Made by a program: the position numbers and the translations under genes
Part shown: piece after piece, positions 1-9,363 of the stretch
How the letters are laid out: the number at the start of each line of letters is the position of its first letter
Position numbering within the stretch: the first letter of the stretch is position 1
From: Arthrobacter sp. AZCC_0090
Lineage (GTDB): Bacteria; Actinomycetota; Actinomycetes; Actinomycetales; Micrococcaceae
Length of the DNA stretch: 64,000 nucleotides
Direction of reading: 5' to 3'
Assembly: GCF_014207375.1 (NCBI RefSeq)
Contig: NZ_JACHEE010000004.1
Coordinates: 339,292 to 403,291 of the forward strand
The notes under the pieces: model-generated
The model's input: the letters and a program-made list of their open reading frames with translations, nothing else
What the model was told of the DNA's origin: nothing
Databases searched by the model: none

Positions 1-703
1 TGGGCATGGTCATGAAGGCCGGCGCACCCACCAAGTACGTTCCTTGTGCTTCGTCGAAGGACGCCAGGAAGGACATCACGGCCGCGACGATAATGCCGGG
101 CAGCGCCATGGGGAGCGTCACGGAGGCGAACACGCGCAATTTGGAGGCTCCGGCGTCGCGGGCTGCTTCCTCCAGGTTGCGCGGCACGGCAGCGAACGCT
201 GCCGCCGGAATCCAGGTCATGAAGACCACTGTGCCCAGCACGTGCACCACCAGGATTCCCAGCACGCTGTTCATGAGGTTCAGCGCGTAGAAAAGAGCCG
301 CCAGGGTGACGAACAATCCCATCTTGGGAAAGGCGTTGGTCGCGAAGAGACTGATCAGGAAGAAGCGGCGTCCGGGAAAATCGAAGCGGGCGAAGGCGTA
401 GGCCGCGGGCAAACAGATGATCGCAGAAACCAGCACAGTCAGCGGAGCGAAGAACAGTGAGTTCTGCACCGCGATGCCGAGCGCGCCGTCGTTGATGACA
501 ACCTGCCACCAGCGCAGCGTCCAGTCATCGGGAAGGAGGTTGGGGAACGTCCAGTTGCCGGCGAAGGCGCGGACGCCCAGCCAGAGCAGGGGGCCCAGGA
601 TGAAAACGACCATGAGGACCACGAACAGGCCCACCAGGGCACTGCGGACCATCGAGTCGAGCGTGAGCGGCCTGCGGGAGCGGGAAGCAGCGGTGGTCGC
701 CAT
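1..703 (-). CDS. ABC transporter permease, partial (3' end beyond window)
   Basis: Inner-membrane permease of a spermidine/putrescine- or iron-type (PotC-like) importer. The reverse strand reads open from an ATG at 703 to the window edge, about 234 residues. A hydrophobic segment near residues 20-45 is followed by further membrane spans, and an EAA loop (EEAARDAGASKLRVF) near residues 195-210 is the site that contacts the ATPase. Its ATG overlaps the stop of the next permease upstream (ATGA, 701-705), so the two are translationally coupled. The C-terminus and any ATPase gene lie left of the window. The substrate cannot be read from sequence. Confidence 0.85.
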   Translation of the reverse strand, partial: MATTAASRSRRPLTLDSMVRSALVGLFVVLMVVFILGPLLWLGVRAFAGNWTFPNLLPDDWTLRWWQVVINDGALGIAVQNSLFFAPLTVLVSAIICLPAAYAFARFDFPGRRFFLISLFATNAFPKMGLFVTLAALFYALNLMNSVLGILVVHVLGTVVFMTWIPAAAFAAVPRNLEEAARDAGASKLRVFASVTLPMALPGIIVAAVMSFLASFDEAQGTYLVGAPAFMTMP

Positions 704-1665
704 CAGACTTTCCCCTGTTCCTTGGCGGAGCGGAAGTTTGCCCACACGTAGAGTGCGGCGATTCCGGAGGCAATCAGGAAGACAGTGAAGGCCATGACAG
801 CCGACTGCTGCGGCTGGTTGAAGGACGAGAAGTAGTTGGACATGTCCACTCCGAGCATGTTCGGTGAATTGGGCCCGGTGAAGTAAGGGACCGTGAACGA
901 TCCGACGATTCCGATGGCAGTAAACGTCGTCGCGATGATGATCGGAACGGCGGCCATGGGAACGATCACTGAGACGATCGTGCGCAAGGCGCCGGCACCG
1001 GCGTCGCGCGCTGCTTCGATCATGGCGTTTGGCACGGACTGCAGTCCGGAGGAGACCATGAGCACAGCGAACGGCAGCGACGTCCAGACCGAGCCGATGA
1101 TGACCGTGACCATGGTGAAGGCCCACACGGGGAAGTCGAGCCCGGCAAGCGCGAAAACGCTCCGCAGGAAACCCGTGCCGGAGTAGAAGGTCAGGATGGC
1201 CCAGGAAGCGATGACCACCGGGATGAACAGCGGCACGATCGCCAGGCCGGAGAGCACGCGGGCCATTCGGCCACCCTTGAGCTTGAGGTAGAGCCCGATC
1301 CCCAGCGCCAGGAAGATGACCGTTGCCGTGCTCACGAGCGTCACAATGACCGTGACGAGAAGGTCACCAAGGAAACGCTTGTTGGTGAACATTTCCTGGT
1401 ACGCGGCCAGGGTCCCCCACCAAGCGTCCGCCTCGTGCACGTTCTGGCCGATGGTGGCAATCGTGTGGTTCAGCCCACCGGTCAGTCCGATGCTGAAACC
1501 GAAGGCGAGCACGATCGGGAATCCGACAAAGAGTGCGATCAGGAGGATCGGCGGGAGTGCCATGAAGAACCCGACGGCGCGCTGGCCCAGGCGCTTCGGG
1601 CGCCCGACGGGAGCCGGCGGAACTGTCTGTTGCAGTTCCGCCGGCTTGTGAAGCGTGGTTGTCAC
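703..1665 (-). CDS. ABC transporter permease, PotB-like
   Basis: First permease of the same importer, 320 residues. A cytoplasmic N-terminus of about 25 residues leads into a first membrane span (FFMALPPILLIALFVGFPIV). About six spans follow, with an EAA-type loop (IEAARDAGAGALRTI) near residue 225. It overlaps the stop of the binding-protein gene by 4 bp and overlaps the next permease by ATGA, giving an operon in the order binding protein, permease, permease. The family transports polyamines, Fe3+, thiamine or phosphonates; the sequence does not discriminate between these. Confidence 0.88.
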   Translation of the reverse strand: MTTTLHKPAELQQTVPPAPVGRPKRLGQRAVGFFMALPPILLIALFVGFPIVLAFGFSIGLTGGLNHTIATIGQNVHEADAWWGTLAAYQEMFTNKRFLGDLLVTVIVTLVSTATVIFLALGIGLYLKLKGGRMARVLSGLAIVPLFIPVVIASWAILTFYSGTGFLRSVFALAGLDFPVWAFTMVTVIIGSVWTSLPFAVLMVSSGLQSVPNAMIEAARDAGAGALRTIVSVIVPMAAVPIIIATTFTAIGIVGSFTVPYFTGPNSPNMLGVDMSNYFSSFNQPQQSAVMAFTVFLIASGIAALYVWANFRSAKEQGKV

Positions 1666-2822
1666 TGCCCGGGAACCTTCTGGTCCCAGAGGTTGTTCAG
1701 GTCTTTGCCCATCTGGTCGAAGTAGCCCTTACGCAGGTTGTTCGTGTCTGCGTCCTTGAACTTCTCCTTCACATCCGCCGGCAGCTTGTCCAAGCTGATG
1801 GCCGGGAAGCCGGACATTTCCTTGATGATCATGGACTGCGCGTCCGGCGTGAGGACGAAGTTGGCAAGCTTCAGTGCCGCCTCCTGGCGGGGCGAGGACT
1901 TGGGGATGCCGAGGTAGGCAGCGCCGCCAGTGAAGGACGGGTTGCTGATCTGGGTTGCCTTCACGGAGGACGGAATCTGGCCGTTCGTCAAGCCGGTGAT
2001 GAACTGGTCCGACCAAACCGGAGCCATGGAGATCTGTCCCTTGGCGAGCAGGTCAAGGGTCTGCTGGTTGCCGTTGGGGTAGACACCGCTTTGGAAAACG
2101 GAAGAGTTGAGGTCCTTCAGCGTTGCGAAGCCTTGGTCCCAGTACTTCTCCAAGTCCTTCTCGTAGCCCACCGTCATCTTGGCGCGAGCGTCGGCCGGGA
2201 CGAACTTGTCCAAAACAGTGGCGACGAATGCGCCGCCAGACCCTCCCGACTTGGGCGAGTTGTAGGTGAATTTGCCCGGGTTTGCCTTGATCCAGGCGAG
2301 CAGCTCATCAAGGGTCTTCGGCGGAGTGGCGACTGTCTTGGTGTCATAGGCCAGGAGCACCGCGGAGCCGCGGTACGGGATGCCTCCGGTGCCACCGGCT
2401 TTGATGACGTCCTGCGGGACATCGTTCAGGGCCGAAATTGTCTGGGAGCTCACGGAGGTCAGCAGATTGGCTGCGGAGGCCTTGGAGACGAAGCCGCCAT
2501 CCACCAGATCAAAATCGGGTTCTTTGTTCTGCTCCGTGGCACTGGTCAGTTTCGCCAGGGTCTGGGCATCGTGCTCGCCGTGCAGATCCAGGGTGACCTT
2601 CACGTGGTAGCCAGGGTTGGCCTTTTCGAACGCGGGAACAAGGCTCTTTTCCCACAGATTCTGGACATTGGTGTCCCCGCTGATGAACACGGTGATCGAC
2701 TTGTCCGGGGATGCGCTGGCGCCATTGTTCTGGGCCGATGCGGTACTGCTTTGTGCGCAGCCGGTCACAGCGGTGGCTGCAACAACGGCGACGGCGGCCG
2801 CGGCTAGGAAGCGGTTGGTCAT
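1662..2822 (-). CDS. Extracellular solute-binding lipoprotein of ABC importer
   Basis: Family 1 solute-binding protein, 386 residues, exported and lipid-anchored. The start at 2822 is chosen over an in-frame ATG at 2873 because GAAGGAA sits just upstream and the protein then begins directly with a signal peptide (MTNRFLAAAAVAVVAATAV) ending in a VTGC lipobox. The mature part has the periplasmic-binding fold pattern of PotD/FbpA-type proteins (a TVFISGDTNVQNLW first strand, LVDGGF, a C-terminal GFPAISLDKLP). It is the first gene of the importer operon, and transcription probably starts in the 2823-2982 gap. Confidence 0.87.
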   Translation of the reverse strand: MTNRFLAAAAVAVVAATAVTGCAQSSTASAQNNGASASPDKSITVFISGDTNVQNLWEKSLVPAFEKANPGYHVKVTLDLHGEHDAQTLAKLTSATEQNKEPDFDLVDGGFVSKASAANLLTSVSSQTISALNDVPQDVIKAGGTGGIPYRGSAVLLAYDTKTVATPPKTLDELLAWIKANPGKFTYNSPKSGGSGGAFVATVLDKFVPADARAKMTVGYEKDLEKYWDQGFATLKDLNSSVFQSGVYPNGNQQTLDLLAKGQISMAPVWSDQFITGLTNGQIPSSVKATQISNPSFTGGAAYLGIPKSSPRQEAALKLANFVLTPDAQSMIIKEMSGFPAISLDKLPADVKEKFKDADTNNLRKGYFDQMGKDLNNLWDQKVPGQ

Positions 2823-2982
2823 GGGTGTTCCTTCATCTTGTTTGAAAAGTCCCCCGAATGCAGGAACCACCATCCAAGGGCAAGGTGAAGGGGCGAGACA
2901 CGGCCTGTGAATCAGGGATTAACCGAAAACAGAATTCTCGCAAACATGTCAGGACATACGAACAACAGCATGAAAGGTGCGG

Positions 2983-4467
2983 TCAAACCTGGACGGCTGG
3001 GAGAACTTCCTCTTCTTGCTGATCCAAGGGAGCATCGCCGTTGAATTTTTCAAGATCGGTGGCCAGTCCCTCGTACACCGCGGGCTTCGATCGTTTGAGA
3101 TAGCTTGCGTAGAGGAGGCCCCCAATGAGGGCACCGACGAGCAGCAATGGCATGAGCCGGATGCTGATTTCCGAGGACCCGGCGACGACGTCGAAGTTCG
3201 TGATTGCCAGGACGACTATCGCCAGCAGTCCGATGAAACCGATGCCGGGAGCGATCAAGGTGCTCCAAAGGCGCGGGTCACGTGCCCGACGGAAATAGAC
3301 AACGATTGACAGGGCCGCGAGTGCCTGGAGGACAATCACGCAGAGGGTTCCGAAACCGAGCATGCTCGGCACCAGTGCGGTGATCGGATCGAGTCCGGCG
3401 AGCGCGAAAAGTCCGGCGGCGATTGCGGCGAACGCTATTTGCACGACGCCGGCAAACTGGGGAGCGCCGTTATGCCTGGTCCGTGCCAAGGCCGAAGGAA
3501 GAACCTTCGCCCTGCCCAAGGAGTAGAGATATCGGGTTGCGGAGTTGTGGAAAGCCAGCATGGCGGCGAAGAGACTAACGAGCAGCAAGACCATCATGAT
3601 GTCGGTCATGGCGGAACCCAGATAACGCTGCGAAAGGCTGAAGAGAAGATCTCCCGCGGGCATGTGGTCCACTGCTGATGCTTGTGCCTGGCTTACTCCT
3701 GTGGCACTGACAACTGCCCACGTCGTGACCCCGAGGACAAGTCCGATGGTGCAAATCGCAACATAGGTTGCCCTGGGAATGGTACGCAGCGGGTTCTTTG
3801 CTTCTTCGCCGAAAAGGGCGGTTGCCTCAAAGCCGAGGTAGCCCGTCGCTGCGAGGAGCAGGCCGATGGGCAGGGAGCCGGAGAACACCGCGTCGGGGCT
3901 GAAGGCGGACACGTCAAATCCGGTTTGCGAGAGGACCGAGATGTCGAAAATAACCAGAATGAGGGTTTCCAGCACCAGGGAAACGCCCAGGATCTTCGAG
4001 CTGAAATCGACCCCCTGCCGTGCCATGAAGAAGGACACGGCGATCGAGGCCAATCCCCAGACGTACCAATGAAGATCGAAACCGGTGAGGCCCGCGATGA
4101 TCGATTGCATGAAGAACCCGCTGGTACCAATGGTTCCCACGACGAAGAAGTTGTAGCCAAGTGTGGCGATCAGGCCCGCGATGAGGCCGCCGGTCCGGCC
4201 CAGACCCTTCACGACGAAAGCGTAGAAGCCTCCGGCATTGACAAGTTGTTTCGACATCTGTGCGTACCCGACGGCGAACAACATGAGGATCACCGCGACG
4301 ATCAGGAACGACGCCGGGGCCCCGCCTCCATTGCCAAGCGCAACCGCGAGGGAAGCAACCACAACAATTCCGGTGAGGGGTGCCACTGCGGCCAGGACAA
4401 GGAAGACAATGGCCGCAACTCCGAGGGTGTTACGCCTCAACTGGGTATTTTGGGTCGTTTCGGACAC
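2983..4467 (-). CDS. APC-family amino acid/amine permease
   Basis: Secondary transporter of the amino acid-polyamine-organocation family, 494 residues and about 12 membrane spans. The N-terminal signature (LGVAAIVFLVLAAVAPLTG) and the conserved segments NAGGFYAFVVKGLGR, GYLGFEATALFGEEAKNP and HNSATRYLYSLGR are typical of actinobacterial APC permeases. The C-terminus is acidic and cytoplasmic (DQQEEEVLP). It is transcribed alone, about 160 bp upstream of the polyamine-type ABC operon on the same strand, so the two may share a nitrogen-compound role; this is inference. The start at 4467 has an AAAGGAGC ribosome site. Confidence 0.88.
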   Translation of the reverse strand: MSETTQNTQLRRNTLGVAAIVFLVLAAVAPLTGIVVVASLAVALGNGGGAPASFLIVAVILMLFAVGYAQMSKQLVNAGGFYAFVVKGLGRTGGLIAGLIATLGYNFFVVGTIGTSGFFMQSIIAGLTGFDLHWYVWGLASIAVSFFMARQGVDFSSKILGVSLVLETLILVIFDISVLSQTGFDVSAFSPDAVFSGSLPIGLLLAATGYLGFEATALFGEEAKNPLRTIPRATYVAICTIGLVLGVTTWAVVSATGVSQAQASAVDHMPAGDLLFSLSQRYLGSAMTDIMMVLLLVSLFAAMLAFHNSATRYLYSLGRAKVLPSALARTRHNGAPQFAGVVQIAFAAIAAGLFALAGLDPITALVPSMLGFGTLCVIVLQALAALSIVVYFRRARDPRLWSTLIAPGIGFIGLLAIVVLAITNFDVVAGSSEISIRLMPLLLVGALIGGLLYASYLKRSKPAVYEGLATDLEKFNGDAPLDQQEEEVLPAVQV

Positions 4468-4630
4468 GTTAGCTCCTTTGCTGATCGGTGGCGGGTGCGT
4501 TCACCTTGGTCAATCTTGTTCCGGTATGGAACCGAACGGCTTGACTCAGGGCGAAGGGAGCTATTGAAGGAGAGCACGAAAACCGCGCACCCGGAGACTG
4601 CTTCGCTTACATTCGCGGGATAATGGAAAT

Positions 4631-4945
4631 ATGGCCGATCAGGATCAGGATCCTTGGGATGAGTTCGACAGGCTGAAGCCCGCTGGACACGATCGTGTCC
4701 AGGGATACCCCGGAGGAGAACCTTTGGGCTTTGGCATCCGGACAGGTGTGCGAAGCGCAAGAGTGGCCTTCGGTTTCGCCGTCTATGCGCTGGTCCTCGG
4801 AACCGTGCTCGTCCTCGTCGGTGCCATCGACTTTATCGGCAAGGGTGAGTTGCTGTGGCTGGGATTGATGGCGCTCATCGAGGCCGCCTTCATCTATGGC
4901 TTCATCCAGCTGGCGCACCAAGCGCGCAACCGGCGCTCTACTTAG
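4631..4945 (+). CDS. Small two-span membrane protein, unknown function
   Basis: 104 residues and not recognised. A soluble, acidic N-terminus (MADQDQDPWDEFDRL) is followed by two membrane spans, about residues 43-65 and 70-92, and a short basic tail (QARNRRST). It is divergent from the APC permease gene and convergent with the response regulator gene 31 bp away. The ribosome site is weak (GGGATAATGGAAAT before the ATG). Codon use looks like the neighbours, and the third-position GC pattern supports coding. Confidence 0.6.
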   Translation: MADQDQDPWDEFDRLKPAGHDRVQGYPGGEPLGFGIRTGVRSARVAFGFAVYALVLGTVLVLVGAIDFIGKGELLWLGLMALIEAAFIYGFIQLAHQARNRRST

Positions 4946-4976
4946 ACCATCCAGTCGTCGAAAGAGCTACAGTCCC

Positions 4977-5648
4977 TCAAGCCTTCCTGGGCAAGTACGT
5001 ATTGACCGGGCGCCCGGTGGCGCCGTAGGCCAAATGCAGGTCAACGAGTCCCTTGCGTTCGAGCTCACTGAGGTAGCGCTGGGCCGTGGGGCGGCTGATG
5101 CCGACGCTGCCCGCAATCTCGGAAGCTCCCAAGGGCTCGGTGGCGTGGATGACCATGTCGAGGACCTTTTGCATGGTGGGCGGCAGGCGTCGGGGACCTT
5201 GGGCGGGGGCAGCCGTCCGCCGCAGGCTGAAGAGCTGGTCCACCGTCGCCTGATCGGCCACGGTCCGGGATTCCGCCTCCCGCCGCCAGCGCCGGTAAGC
5301 CTCCAGCTGCGTTTGAAGCTGCTCGAAGCCGAACGGTTTGACGAGGTAGTACACCGCTCCCCCGCGCATGGCAGCCCGGACGGTCTCAAGGTCGCGCGCG
5401 GCGGTGATCATGACGGCGTCGAGCTTTTCACCGGCTCCCTGGAGTGACCGCAACAGGCTGATGCCGTCTTCATCGGGGAGGTAGACATCGAGGAGAAGCA
5501 GGTCCGGCTTGAGCCGTTGCACGGCTTCCCTGGCCTCCGCAGCGGTGTGCGCCTCACCGACGCACTCGTAGCCCTCTATTTTTGCCACGCGGCTGGCGTG
5601 GATGCGCGCTACGCGGAAGTCGTCGTCGACTACCAATGTGCGGATCAT
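4977..5648 (-). CDS. Response regulator, CitB/DcuR family
   Basis: Cytoplasmic transcription regulator of a two-component system, 223 residues. The receiver domain occupies residues 1-120, with the acidic pocket DDD at 8-10, phosphoacceptor D54 (LLLLDVYLP) and conserved K104 (VKPF). A C-terminal helix-turn-helix (about 165-205, LGASEIAGSVGISRPTAQRYLSEL) is of the type in DpiA/CitB and DcuR regulators. Its ATG overlaps the kinase stop by 4 bp. Family members respond to citrate or C4-dicarboxylates. Here the divergent ABC importer at 7540 is a possible target, by position only. Confidence 0.88.
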   Translation of the reverse strand: MIRTLVVDDDFRVARIHASRVAKIEGYECVGEAHTAAEAREAVQRLKPDLLLLDVYLPDEDGISLLRSLQGAGEKLDAVMITAARDLETVRAAMRGGAVYYLVKPFGFEQLQTQLEAYRRWRREAESRTVADQATVDQLFSLRRTAAPAQGPRRLPPTMQKVLDMVIHATEPLGASEIAGSVGISRPTAQRYLSELERKGLVDLHLAYGATGRPVNTYLPRKA

Positions 5649-7321
5649 TCGATCGATTTTCCTGTCATTACTTGGCTTTCGGTTTCCACGTGCGGCTCCG
5701 GCAACCAGATTTCAAAGCGTCCCCCGGGACCCGGGAAAACATCCATAGTGCCTCCCGCACGGTGAACGATCCTGCTCACCAACGCAAGGCCTATCCCTCG
5801 ACGCATTCCGGGCCGCGGTTCCTTGGTGGTGAACCCATCGGCGGTGATCGTGCCCACCAATTCTGCAGGAACACCGGGCCCGTTGTCGGTCACGCAAATG
5901 AAGATACCGGAGGAATCGTCCAGCTGGATGGTCACCTCGCGGGGCGCAGGTTGCTCCGAGAGGATCTCGACGGCGTTGTCCAAGAGGTTCCCGACGATCG
6001 TCAGTAGCGCTTGTGTTTCCAGGAACGGTTGGCGCAGCTGCGAATCGTCAGTCACCGAGATCTCCACGTCCTGCTCGTCAGCCACGGTGATTTTCGCGAG
6101 CAAGAGCGCAGCGAGTTCCGGAGGTTCGATCCGCGAGCGCAGGCCCTCGCCGAGCGATCGCGAGGTGTCCGAAATCCGCGAGACGAAGTTCCGCGCCTGG
6201 TCCACGTCTCCGAGCTCCAAGAGTCCGTCCACCACGTGGAGGCGATTGGCGTACTCATGCTCCTGGGCGCGCAACGCTTCCATCAGGCCTTCGACGGAGC
6301 GGAGGTCACGCACCAAGCCCTCGACTTCAGTACGGTCGCGCAGCGTGACCACCGAGCCTATGCTCCTTCCGGCCAAGGCGACGGACATCCGGTTCACCAC
6401 CAGCAAAGCGTCCTCGGTGATCACGATCTGGTCGGTTCCGCTGATCTGCCCGGTCAGCAGGGAACGGAGCCTTCCGGGCGGCAGAAGATCCTCGATTTTC
6501 TCTCCCAGTACGTTTTCTTCCAGGTGCAGCAAGGAGCGCGCCTCGGAGTTGATAACGGTGACCCGCCCGTCGTCGTCGAACCCGATCATCGCTTCCCGGA
6601 TGCCGTGCAGCAGCGCTTCGCGCTCTTGCAGGAGGGACGCAATCTCCACCGGTTCGAGATCGAAGGTGACCCGCTTGATCCTGCGGGCCAGCAGCGCCGA
6701 ACCCGTGGCGCTGATCAAGAGCACCACGGCCGAATAGCCGGCGATCAGCCACACCTGCTGGGCCAGTTCACTGCTTTCCTTGGTCTCCAGGATTCCCACC
6801 GAGACCTGCCCGACGACGGTTCCGTCCGCCGCGCGCACGGGCGCTTTGGCGTTGACTGAGTCACCCAAGCTGCCTTTGTCGATTCCGACGTGGGTCTGCC
6901 CGTCAAGGACAGCAACGGGTTCTTCCAGGGTCCGGCCAATGAGATCCGGGTTCGGGTGGGAGTACCGCTTCCCATTGCGGTCGCTCACGACGACGTAAGC
7001 CGGTTGCGCTTCGGCCTGCACTTTTGTGGCGATCGCCTGGATGGTTTGCTTTGGATCTCCATTGCCCAGCGACGTCACGATTTCGGGCATTTGCGCCACT
7101 GTCGTGGCAATCCCCAAGGCCCGGAGCCTGTACTGGTCCTCAAGGGTCTGGTTGCTGATCTGGGTGTAGAGAAGCGCACCCAGAGTGACGGTGACGAACA
7201 GGATGCAGAGCAACCACACCAGAATCTGGGAGGCGAGGGGACGGGCCTTCCAGCGTGCACTGAGGGCTTTCACAGGCGCCAACAACCCTGCGTGCATTGC
7301 CACCCTCTTCCTCATCTCCAA
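5645..7321 (-). CDS. Sensor histidine kinase, CitA/DcuS family
   Basis: Membrane sensor kinase, 558 residues. Span 1 is near residues 33-55 and span 2 near 190-212. Between them is an extracytoplasmic PAS-like sensor with the family motif RYSHPNPDLIGR. A cytoplasmic PAS domain follows (about 230-335), then a short HPK5-type H-box (EHEYANRLHVVDGLLELG) carrying the phosphorylated His. The C-terminal HATPase shows NLLDNAVE, DNGPGVP and RGIGLALV. It is cotranscribed with the regulator (ATGA overlap). The family senses carboxylates; the ligand here is unknown. Confidence 0.9.
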   Translation of the reverse strand: MEMRKRVAMHAGLLAPVKALSARWKARPLASQILVWLLCILFVTVTLGALLYTQISNQTLEDQYRLRALGIATTVAQMPEIVTSLGNGDPKQTIQAIATKVQAEAQPAYVVVSDRNGKRYSHPNPDLIGRTLEEPVAVLDGQTHVGIDKGSLGDSVNAKAPVRAADGTVVGQVSVGILETKESSELAQQVWLIAGYSAVVLLISATGSALLARRIKRVTFDLEPVEIASLLQEREALLHGIREAMIGFDDDGRVTVINSEARSLLHLEENVLGEKIEDLLPPGRLRSLLTGQISGTDQIVITEDALLVVNRMSVALAGRSIGSVVTLRDRTEVEGLVRDLRSVEGLMEALRAQEHEYANRLHVVDGLLELGDVDQARNFVSRISDTSRSLGEGLRSRIEPPELAALLLAKITVADEQDVEISVTDDSQLRQPFLETQALLTIVGNLLDNAVEILSEQPAPREVTIQLDDSSGIFICVTDNGPGVPAELVGTITADGFTTKEPRPGMRRGIGLALVSRIVHRAGGTMDVFPGPGGRFEIWLPEPHVETESQVMTGKSIE

Positions 7322-7488
7322 TTAGAAGCTTATGTGACAAAGTTCACGGCCACCATGCGGGAAGCGGTGCCTTCCGGCGATTCACGGCCGTGCATAAAGG
7401 CTCAAAACATGCACTTTTGCTGTTAATCCCCACAACTTACTGAAGCCTTCTGGCGCGGGCTTTCGCTTTCTAGGCTCTACATAGTTTC

Positions 7489-7504
7489 CGTGATCCGGAT
7501 CACG
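7489..7504. promoter_or_regulatory. CRP/GlxR-like palindromic operator
   Basis: CGTGATCCGGATCACG is a perfect 16-bp palindrome with the GTGA-N6-TCAC spacing of CRP/GlxR-family sites. It lies 36 bp before the ATPase gene start at 7540 and about 170 bp from the divergent kinase gene. It probably controls the importer operon, as activator or repressor depending on an unmapped transcription start. Confidence 0.5.
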
Positions 7505-7539
7505 CACACACTAACCAAAAGACAGAGAGGTCTTAGCAG

Positions 7540-8397
7540 ATGGAAGCCAACGATCGCCACCGGCCGCCCGGTGCACTCAAGAAGGTCGACGACAGTGCGG
7601 GCATCGACATCGTCGGATTGACCAAGCGCTATCTCACCCCCAAAGGCGAGACGTTCACTGCCATCCGCGATGTGTCGCTCAAGGTGGAACCCGGCCAGTT
7701 CTGCTCGATTGTCGGACCGACCGGCTGTGGCAAGTCCACCACGCTCGCCCAGGTCTCGGGCCTGGAAAGCCCGAGCGAAGGCTCCGTCAAGGTGGGCGGC
7801 CAGACCGTGGAGGGCATCACGAACGGCGTGAGCTACATGTTCCAGGCAGACGCACTGTTCCCCTGGAAGAGCGTGCTCGGCAACGTGATGATGGGCCCGA
7901 TCCTCCTCGGCACGCCCAAGCGGGAAGCCACCGCGCTAGCCATGGACTGGCTGCGTCGGGTCGGCCTGGCCGGCTTCGAGGATCGCTATCCGCACCAGTT
8001 GTCCGGGGGTATGCGCAAACGCGTAGCCATGGCTGCGGCGCTCATCAACAATCCTCGGATTCTCTTGATGGACGAGCCGTTCGGCGCGCTCGACGTGCAG
8101 ACCAAAGCCATCATGCAGAACGAACTGCTGAAGCTCTGGGAGGAGCTGCGCCCTTCGGTCCTGTTCATCACTCATGACCTCGACGAGGCGGTGGCGCTCT
8201 CCGATCGGGTGGTCATCATGACGAGCAGCCCGGGCTCGGTCAAGGATGTCTTCGACATCGATCTACCGAGGCCGCGCGGGAATGTCCAAGAGATCAGGCA
8301 CGAGGAGCGCTTCCTGGAACTCCAGGGGCACATTTGGGAGTCCTTGAAGGACGAGGTCACCCGCGCCTATGCGCGCACGGCAGGAGCAGCAGCATGA
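7540..8397 (+). CDS. ABC transporter ATP-binding protein, SsuB/TauB-like
   Basis: Cytoplasmic ATPase of a nitrate/sulfonate/taurine-class importer, 285 residues. Walker A is GPTGCGKST (residues 59-67), with a Q-loop (FQADALFPW), the signature LSGGMRKRVAMAAAL, Walker B (RILLMDEPFGALD) and a switch His (ITHDLDEAV). The FQxDALFPW and GGMRKR forms are characteristic of this class. It starts an operon with the permease (ATGA overlap at 8394-8397) and a binding protein. GAGAGG precedes the ATG. Confidence 0.92.
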   Translation: MEANDRHRPPGALKKVDDSAGIDIVGLTKRYLTPKGETFTAIRDVSLKVEPGQFCSIVGPTGCGKSTTLAQVSGLESPSEGSVKVGGQTVEGITNGVSYMFQADALFPWKSVLGNVMMGPILLGTPKREATALAMDWLRRVGLAGFEDRYPHQLSGGMRKRVAMAAALINNPRILLMDEPFGALDVQTKAIMQNELLKLWEELRPSVLFITHDLDEAVALSDRVVIMTSSPGSVKDVFDIDLPRPRGNVQEIRHEERFLELQGHIWESLKDEVTRAYARTAGAAA

Positions 8398-9278
8398 CTA
8401 CCCTCACCCATCATGAAACGCGCAAGAGCGAGAAGCCAGTGGAAACCGAGACAGCAGCAAAGAACGCCGGCCGGAGCAAAGCCCGGCGCCGCACGACATC
8501 GATCTGGATAGGCCGCGTGGCGCTCGCCTTCATTGTGGTTGGCGGCTGGCAGTGGTTCACCGAGCAAGGCTGGGTAGACAAATTCTTCTTCGGCCAGCCC
8601 TCGCAGATCTGGGACAGCCTCGTCAAGCTCTTCACAGAGGGAACCGCGTTCGGCACCATTTGGGAGAACCTCGGGGTCACAGCCCAGGAAGCGCTCCTTG
8701 GTTTCGTGCTCGGGACGCTCGTCGGTGTGGTGCTCGGCATTCTCCTGGGCTCCAACAAGTACCTCTCGGCGGTCGTCGGGCCGTACATCCGGATCGTGAA
8801 TTCGATTCCCCGTATTGTGCTCGGCTCGATCTTCATCGTGGCGTTCGGCCTCGGGGTCTTCCCGAAGATCCTGCTCGCAGCCGTGCTCGTGTTCTTCGTC
8901 GTCTTCTTCAACGCGTTCCAGGGCGTCCGGGAAGTGGACCAGAACCTCGTGGCGAACGTGCGGGTGCTCGGCGCCTCCCCGTTCCAGGTAGCGATGCACG
9001 TGACGATCCCGTCGGCCATGACGTGGATCATCGCGAGCCTCCATACGGCGTTCGGCTTCGCGATCATCGGAGCCCTCGTCGCGGAGGTGCTCGGCGCCCA
9101 GAAGGGCATCGGCCTCATCATCAGCCAAGCCCAGGGCACCTTCGATCCGGACACAGTCTTCGCCTGCATGGTGATCATTGCCGTCATCACGCTTGCGGCC
9201 GAATTCCTCATCGGGCTGCTTGAGCACAAGCTCCTCAAGTGGCGTCCACCGAACCGCTCCGAGGCGCAGTCGATCTAG
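8394..9278 (+). CDS. ABC transporter permease, SsuC/TauC-like
   Basis: Inner-membrane permease, 294 residues. The start at 8394 is chosen because it overlaps the ATPase stop (ATGA); an in-frame ATG at 8334 lies inside the ATPase gene. About 40 soluble residues precede span 1 (IGRVALAFIVVGGWQWF). Spans and the EAA loop (DQNLVANVRVLGASPFQVAMHVTIPSAM) match BPD_transp_1 permeases of the SsuC group. The substrate class (sulfonate, pyrimidine precursor or aromatic acid) cannot be fixed. Confidence 0.9.
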   Translation: MTTLTHHETRKSEKPVETETAAKNAGRSKARRRTTSIWIGRVALAFIVVGGWQWFTEQGWVDKFFFGQPSQIWDSLVKLFTEGTAFGTIWENLGVTAQEALLGFVLGTLVGVVLGILLGSNKYLSAVVGPYIRIVNSIPRIVLGSIFIVAFGLGVFPKILLAAVLVFFVVFFNAFQGVREVDQNLVANVRVLGASPFQVAMHVTIPSAMTWIIASLHTAFGFAIIGALVAEVLGAQKGIGLIISQAQGTFDPDTVFACMVIIAVITLAAEFLIGLLEHKLLKWRPPNRSEAQSI

Positions 9279-9363
9279 GGCCGAAAGCTATTTTCCCACC
9301 CAGCAATTCCGTTCCACCAAACACCCACATCCCTTCGGGGATCAACAAAGGATGCGTAAAACA

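Noticed and set aside
1659..2807. Long plus-strand frame opposite the binding protein gene
   Set aside because: It is the shadow of a well-supported lipoprotein gene; no ribosome site and Arg/Gly-rich antisense composition.
9279..9363. Thiamine (TPP) riboswitch before the NMT1/THI5-like binding protein
   Set aside because: No CUGAGA or paired thi-box motif is present in this short gap or before 7540.
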